A stretch of DNA of 64,000 bases. Origin: Sycobia sp. Sy_11 (Eukaryota > Arthropoda > Insecta > Hymenoptera > Epichrysomallidae). The position numbers and the translations under genes are program-made. The stretch spans positions 3,310,501 through 3,374,500 of the forward strand of contig JACCIC010000036.1 in the NCBI GenBank assembly GCA_018907035.1. Reading direction: 5' to 3'. The notes under the pieces were generated by a model. It was not told the DNA's origin. It worked only from the letters and a program-made list of their open reading frames with translations, and made no database searches. This document shows, piece after piece, positions 57,120-64,000 of the stretch (its first letter is position 1; each line of letters opens with the position of its first letter).

Positions 57120-59890
57120 TTACAAGTGCATTTTTAAAAGTATCTTAAAAAATCATAGATAAAATGAAACAAGTTTGATTCTAAAAATAAAGTTTCCAAA
57201 TATTCATATATCTAGTTTTAAAAATAAAAACTTATCAATAGTTCAAAATTTAGTAACATAATTTCACATCAACTATTTACAGTAATAAATAATAGAAAAT
57301 TATTGTTGATTATTAATTAGAGACTTAATGAGCTGAACTAAAGAACCGTACAAATAAATAGAAAACCTATAAAATGAATATAGTGATAATAAATATGCCA
57401 AATCAATGATAAATTTAATAATACTTTTGTTAAAACTTTACTTAAATTTTAGAAATAAAAAAATCTGTCATTGCTCTTAAAAATAATTTCGAAGATGTCT
57501 TAAGTTAAAATTTGACTTAAGTTAAATATTTGACTTTATTTGTGGCAGCATGCATTTTTTCAAAAAATAAATTAAACTAATTTTTTTTTAGATTATTTAA
57601 CGGCATAGTTATCGCGAAAAATATAACCGTGACAAATGTGTTTTTTAACACTGACAGAGAAGATGAGAGGGAAACATTTCATTTGCTCAAATATTATTTC
57701 ATGAGTATATATTGCTATAGACACTTATATTATAAATTCAAAAAAGTAATATGCTGCCATTCTTAATTGGAGTTCACCTTTGCGGGGCTCTTATTGAACC
57801 CAATTAAGTGTCACAAGTATCTTGGACAAAGCAAAACTTTATGCAACTTATATTTATCTGACGAACTGAAAGTCGTATCTTGCTTCTGAGAAATGAAGAA
57901 TAGCTTGGGTGCATTTATGCCGAGAAAAATAATTATTTACAAGTTTATGCTCGCAAGGACATCCGCGAATTATTATTATAGAGTAAATACAGCAATTACT
58001 TGGGACAACGATGTAAAGAAGATAGTCCAGTTCATGAGGTAGCGGGTTATGTAACCAATATGAGATCGCTACTGCAACCTCGTGTTACTTTATGTTCTTG
58101 AATGTGTTGAATCGATTTGTTTTTTCAAGTAGCTAAACCCAAAAATTGTCTATTTTAAGATATGGCCCATTGAGAACCCAAATAGACATTTTTCCCAAAA
58201 AAAAAGAAAAAATGAATTTCGTTATCTAATTATTTTGACGAATAGTCATATTTTGAAAAAGTAGTCTATATACTGTCTACTTCAAAGCCTATTTTTAATG
58301 AATCAGTATACATAATGAAAATTTTTTCCTATATAAACTTATTCTTGCTATGACACAAAGAATATTTCTGTGTATTTTTTCCTTTTATTTTAAAATGAAA
58401 AGCGATAAATTTTCTTATTAAGAAAAAAAACTTTTATTTTTTGCTAATTGTGTAAATATAATTGATGGTTTTTTCCCCCAGGCCATGCATACCCCGCATG
58501 AGCCAAACTACTTTTGCTATTTACTATTTATAAAAAAAAATGGATTCAGCTCACTGAAGAACATAAAGCAACATCACGTTTCCGAGGGGACCTTAAATTA
58601 ATTTTATAGGATCTACTCTGTAGGCTAAGACTGGAGTAAGCGCGTTTCGACGCGACCTTGCCCCACCTTAATCTACTATTCTTATACGCAATTCTTATGC
58701 AATGAACTTTAGTTTGCACAAATCGTGCGCGTTATGGACGGCGTCTGTTCTAGGTAAACGATTTCTTGAATAGTGATTAAATACTTTTTTGCGAGGCTAT
58801 TGGTCATATGTAGCCATATATGTGAGTAAAGTAGGTTATGCTTTCTCAAAAGAAGTTTGTTCCTGCCATTGATATTATGTTTTATGCATTTGTCAGATAA
58901 ATGATAATCTTTAATCAGTATCAAAATTGTATATTCCAATCGCTGCGTATTACTGATCGATATATTACATTGAAATACCGGAAAATATATAACCAAATAT
59001 ACTGACTTGTATCCGCTGAATAATTGAAGGTATATTTATATTAAATGAATTTACAACAACTAACAATGTAAATTATTAAGTAATGTGTATAGTATATATA
59101 ATTTTTGATTACAAACTGTATATAAATAAACAATACTCTACAGTCATACATACATTCTTTTATATTTTAACAATATTACAAGCAAAAGTTTTTGTTTATA
59201 ATTTCTTCTTTTCTATCATTCGATATCTTGTCATCCACATCTCAAAACATGTTTTAATTTAAATATTCTTTATTTATACGAGTAAAATTAAAATTCATGT
59301 ACAAATTATTGAAACGTACTTTTGTTTTATACATTTAATTGTTATAATTTAATACTGCGGTGCATTAAGTATATCACGACCACGTACGACGCGGATTTCA
59401 GATATTTTTGATAAAATAATTTCCAGTGGATGTATTTTCATGCCCAATATTGATATTTTTCCAGTCACTCTAATTTTCTATTAAAAATATAATATAATAT
59501 TTCAAATATCAAAGGTTATAAAAGTCTACGATTCTTAGTGATTGAACAAATACTGATTTTGATATTCTTTTAGTTGCTAGTAATTCAAAATTTATTTAAT
59601 TAGACTAATTAACTAACTAACTAGAGCTAGATTAAAGTAGACTCCACCGTAGCTAAATCCATGTTTAATCATATAATATATATACTATACATATAATATC
59701 TATATATTATAATATATATATATTTAAATAGACAAAAAATCTAATACAATTCAATCATTAACTATGCAAATCTTAAATGAAAACTTTTTCCAACAATTTT
59801 ACTCAAATAATATTTTTTTGCATACAGCTGCTTTTCATGAGATTGCAAGGTTGTTTCTTATTAAATTTTATAACTTTATCTTCTTTGAAC
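57120..59890. other. intergenic or intronic, nothing recognised
   Basis: AT-rich with scattered GC-richer bits (57,770-57,830; 58,575-58,680). No gene or repeat could be supported. Confidence 0.45.
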
Positions 59891-59893
59891 CGC

Positions 59894-60148
59894 CTAATAA
59901 AAGTTATGCAATACATAAGAAGCGACGAATTCATCTAAATTTTCCATTCGTAAAAAATTAATTTTTTTTGATTGGATTGCTTCTCGCTCTTGAAGATTGA
60001 GAATATCTCCAAATTTTACGGGTGGTACATATATATCCTTTTGTTTGAGGAACGTGCCACAGTTCAGTCCACTTGGAAGATTGGATTTACACAGAGTTCT
60101 GCAGAGTTGTCTGTTTGCGTAAGGCTTACTTTCCATAAAAGCTATCAT
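59894..60148 (-). other. coding-like frame, possible terminal exon
   Basis: An 84-codon minus-strand frame with non-random composition: CRTLCKSNLPSGLNCGTFLK, DIYVPPVKFGDIL, QEREAIQSKKINFL and a hydrophobic end. Possible acceptors lie just upstream (CTCTGCAG and GTCCAG). No family recognised. It is on the GPCR strand but ends in a stop, so it would be a separate gene, a relic, or chance. Confidence 0.3.
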
Positions 60149-60149
60149 G

Positions 60150-63100
60150 CACTGGACTTACGTTTTGCATATACGTACAACAAATTATATTATTATAATC
60201 GTGCACGGTGGATTAGCTGCGGGCCGAGCATTACTACCAAAACTCCATCTTTTATTTTTTTTTTCAACGCACATTCTCTTGGCTGTTTTTCATATAGATT
60301 AATACTTATATTTTTTTAGAATTGTAGAAGCTTCGTTTTTCAATTTTTGGAGGAAAAAAAGTCGTTTCTTTTTTTACAATCATTTCTCAAACTTACATGT
60401 ACAATGTGTAACGAAAAGAATATCGACACCGATTAAAAGTAACAGGCGTAGAATGGATCAGGTATTCGGAATTCGGCGTCGAGCGTTTCCTTCTGTGTTA
60501 TTCACACGATAAGCAAATCGTTGTATTATCTGAATATCTAGCCGAATCTTCTGTGCTTGAAAATACATGCAACTAATGATCATTTCAGTGTTTTTACTTA
60601 GTTACTTAATGTAAACTATGCCAAAAATCCAAATTTTTATACTTGTCTCAGCTTCTGGATCAGTCAAAAATCCATATTCACGAATTAATCCGCAAATTTT
60701 GCTTTAGTTTCAGGTCAATTATAAAAATAAGTAACTTGTTTTTAAAACCGTGACAAACAAGAAATTTATAATAAGTTTAATTGTAAATTTTTTTTGGAAC
60801 TCCTTCGATTGTTAATAAATATGTTTTAAACAAATGTTTTCATTTTAATAACGTTATTTTTATATGACTAGAAATAGTGTTTAAAATGCCATGACATTAA
60901 TCAAAATTAATGGAATACAAAAGTAAATATTAATTTATCCTCAATTTAATTTACAATCCTCGTTGTAAATGAAATAAAAATCAGTTTATTTATTCTATCA
61001 TACTTAAATTATATTCTACTTTTTTTATGAGAATAAACTGTTTGATCAGTTATCGATGCAGCATAAATCTTATAAATAAAAAGTTTCTATTACATTTAGT
61101 AAATACAGTCAATATTGGCAAATTTAATTAACAATTCCAATATTTGTTAGCAAATATCTGTGATATGAATGTATTTAATTTCTCTCACCTGCGGATATTT
61201 TTATAAAATTAAGAGCAAACAGATTATATAAATTAATAATCTTCTTTATCTTTTATGTTAAAAATATAATTACTTTTATCCAATATATTTTGATTATTTT
61301 ATTAACATTGTCCAAAAGTTTATTAATCAAACTTTAATTTTTTTTCGATACATGTACACACACACACACACACACACATATATATTCTCTCTAACTTTTT
61401 TAAAAATAAAGTATGTAAGAGATTGTTTATTCGACTGAGAATTCAACATATTTATACCAGATCTAATTATATATAATCGGTATATCTTTATGAAAACTAA
61501 GCATTCAAACAAAAAATTGCTAAAAACGCATTCAGCTCAAAATTTTATGTAGATGAGAATGAAATATTTGAATTGCCATACATTTATATGAAATGCTCAT
61601 GAGATATTCTTTGTCAAATCAGACAGCACTGCATACTTTATCTTTATAAATCAATAGATATTGTGAAAGATTAGAATGTTTATCATTCCCACATCAACAG
61701 TATTTCATAACCTAATATCGCTATATAAAAATGTCAAGAATACATTGAAGCGGCACTATTCATTTAAAAAATAAGTTTAATAACTAATACGCATGGACTG
61801 TGATATATTAGAATTGCATACGTGCCAAATAAATGATGATGAAAACAGTTTTACTGTGTGTGTTTTTAGTGTGTGTTTTAAAGTGGATTTATTAGAGCTT
61901 TTCTCATTTTCAGCGAAACGCTTTATGAAATTTATAAACACACCAAAGAAATATGATAGACAACGTTGAAAAAAATTTTGTCTCTGATCCCTGCCGTGCT
62001 TGTACGTTTCAAAAGTTTTTAATTTAAATTGGAAAAAACGTAACATTTACGATATGTTCGTCTTTCGTAGTGCGACTTCGCTACTTGACCTGTTTCAACC
62101 CTTTCTTCATCAGTAATACATTTGTAGTCTGGGCTTAAATGTTATCATTGCTAATATTTCTCAAAGTTTACGAAATTTATTTTTGCTATATAGTAGATCA
62201 GTTAAGTATTGCTATACAGATAAGCAATAATTTTAAGCTGTACTGATACAGTCTAGAAATTCAATGTATATTTTTTAGGTCTGTTTTATTCAACTATATT
62301 GTACATGTACTATATAGTATACTACCGTGCATCCTAATACCCAAATAATAATTTTATTTTTTAAAATGCTGCTGTTTTAATATAAATTTTAGGTAAATTT
62401 ACAGTGTTTAAAACAATATTAACCGCATTAAAATTATACCAGGAAACTTGAAATTTTCAAATATTCTCATTTAAATAATATGAATAACACCACTTTCATT
62501 ATATTTACTACTAATTCCCGGTATAGTACAGTCATTATAAAAGAAATTCGTCCCCTTTATTTTCTCAAGGAATTCACCGTCATCTTTAAAGTTAATACAA
62601 TACATAAACTATTTGTAATTAAAAAGCATGTTGTATATTGAATTATTTTAGACTGAACATGTTGTAGACTGAACTATTTTCGGGAAGCATTACATTTAAA
62701 TAATAAGCAAACAGTACGGCTTCTCGTTTTTTACAAACTTATTTTTGATTTTTGAAAAAGAACTTATTTTTTCAAGTATCAGGTTTCTTATTATTTTTTA
62801 TATTTCCTATGCCAGGTTTTTCTTTTATACCAATTGATAGTCAAATATCAATAAAAAAGTTTGCAAAGGGATTCAGCTGATAATAGTTACTAATCAGTAA
62901 GATAGCTATAATCGTTTTAAATATTTATAATTTGACGAGTTACGTCATATGCTCTATGTGCTCAAGCATTTTGGCAAATACAAATTTTTTTAAGTCTATG
63001 ACAGCCTTCTTACAGGAACTAATAATATAGTTATGCATAAAAAATCCACTTAGCGGTTAATACAAAGCTTTATTTTTTTCTTTTTTTACGTTTTAACAAA

Positions 63101-63875
63101 ATTTAACAAAGATAAAAACTCCGAAGCGCAATATTTGGTCTATTCTGTCCCAACGTGAGACATGAAATATTTTTTCTTATAAAACTATTATTACATTTTT
63201 TCTGTAAGTTTTAATTCGACTGTTTATTTTTTTTTTAATTAGTGCAAAAACAGCCGATAGAGTTTACCATATATATATATATTAAAGAAAGTTATACAAA
63301 ACGGTGTTGACTGACTGAAAATGAAGTTAAAAATATGATATTTTCAAAAGCATCTGGTTATTAGGTACTTTTTGTTCCAAGACCTTAGTAAGACCCTGTG
63401 AAATCCGGGTCAATTTTTTCATACCAATCCCTATGCTTTCTTTAAAATATTAATACTATTGATCAAAATATGTTCCGATATATATATATTCAATTTTATT
63501 CTTAATACCTACTTGTGGATTTTCTCGAACAGCCTAGATATATATAGTCTCATTTTCTGAAAAAATTTTCTATCGATTTTTTTTATAACTATTTAGACAT
63601 TGAGTCAAAATTGCTGTTAATATATATCATCAGTTCAAAAATGAAAATGGAGTCAAAGGCGAGTCTTGGCAAATTCAAATTTTCAAAAAGTGGGGTTTCT
63701 TTAAACAATAGAGTTTAGCCTTTTTGGGTCCTACTATATAACCTTCTAATTCCTAAATATTGGTTGCTTAGTTTCTTTTCCTGCGCAGGCTAGTTTTTCA
63801 GACAATCCAGTGTGCGTTTTAAAACAATACTACGACATACTGCAACTCTCGTTTTTTCTACACAACCAAAATCGT

Positions 63876-63877
<2 letters not shown>
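60150..63877. other. probable GPCR intron, nothing recognised
   Basis: AT-rich. An (AC)n run lies at 61,356-61,378. No exon-like sequence with a transmembrane pattern was found. Confidence 0.45.
61356..61378. repeat. (AC)n microsatellite
   Basis: About 23 bases of CA dinucleotide. Confidence 0.9.

Positions 63878-63916
<39 letters not shown>
63878..63916. repeat. (CT)n microsatellite
   Basis: About 38 bases of perfect CT dinucleotide, in the putative intron just after the exon at 63,942-64,000 (minus strand). Confidence 0.95.
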
Positions 63917-63918
<2 letters not shown>

Positions 63919-63941
63919 TCATTACACGCAGCTGCACCTAC

Positions 63942-64000
63942 CTGTGCTCTTCACCGGGTGTCGTCGCAGCGCCTACGAGCCTCGCGTAGATGAGCGGCGA
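63942..64000 (-). CDS. probable upstream GPCR exon (partial, cut by window end)
   Basis: The GC-rich last 59 bases read on the minus strand as SPLIYARLVGAATTPGEEHR, followed by a canonical donor GTAGGT at 63,941. P-L-x-Y a short way after the DRY motif is typical of intracellular loop 2 in class A GPCRs, and the exon ends in phase 2, which fits the acceptor at 49,947. If spliced directly, TM4 would be missing, so another exon should lie between, or this belongs to a different gene. Confidence 0.45.

Noticed and set aside
62060..62120. Sequence resembling a transposon 3' end (TTTCAACCCTTTCTTCATCAG)
   Set aside because: Too short and unsupported by neighbouring coding sequence or repeats.

Overview
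The window is AT-rich animal DNA. Host genes have short spliceosomal introns (about 60-130 nt), there are many (AT)n, (CT)n and (AC)n microsatellites, and several transposon classes are present. The transposon families (Polinton, Ty3/gypsy, non-LTR, tRNA-derived SINE) and gene structures suggest an arthropod, most likely an insect. A hymenopteran is my guess, but the species cannot be fixed from sequence alone.

Layout. 0-4 kb: a complete six-exon gene on the minus strand for an NFATC2IP/Rad60-type protein with two SUMO-like domains. 4-10 kb: mostly empty, with a GC-richer patch, a tRNA-derived SINE and a purine-rich tract. 10.2-11.16 kb: a broken Ty3/gypsy reverse transcriptase. 11,162-27,436: a 16.3-kb Polinton/Maverick (virus-like DNA transposon) inserted into that gypsy copy, bounded by 41-bp terminal inverted repeats and a 6-bp target duplication (GTCGTC). 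27.4-32.3 kb: a transposon graveyard (jockey-like non-LTR reverse transcriptase, THAP-type transposase relic, second SINE copy) plus the last exons of an unrecognised spliced gene. 33.9-36.3 kb: a complete eight-exon DEAD-box helicase gene of the DDX24/Mak5 type, minus strand. 36.4-45.6 kb: repeats and AT-rich intergenic DNA. 45.7-49.9 kb: the 3' exons of a class A GPCR with a cytoplasmic tail of about 745 residues, minus strand; a probable upstream exon of the same gene is cut by the window end at 63,942-64,000, so 50-64 kb is probably a very long intron region.

The Polinton carries a virion and replication set: major capsid (double jelly-roll type), minor capsid/penton, adenain-like protease, capsid accessory protein with a phospholipase A2 motif, packaging ATPase, a coiled-coil GPPG protein, retroviral-type integrase with a chromodomain, protein-primed DNA polymerase B, and several proteins of unknown function. 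Capsid genes face left and the ATPase-integrase block faces right from a shared 96-bp intergenic region. polB and a small acidic-protein gene face left again, convergent with integrase. Two lone genes sit near the right end. At least four genes have canonical GT-AG introns. The copy is decayed: seven in-frame stops (six are TGA) and several one-base frameshifts, many at A/T homopolymers, so it is almost certainly non-autonomous now, although the penton, PLA2-motif and coiled-coil genes are still open.
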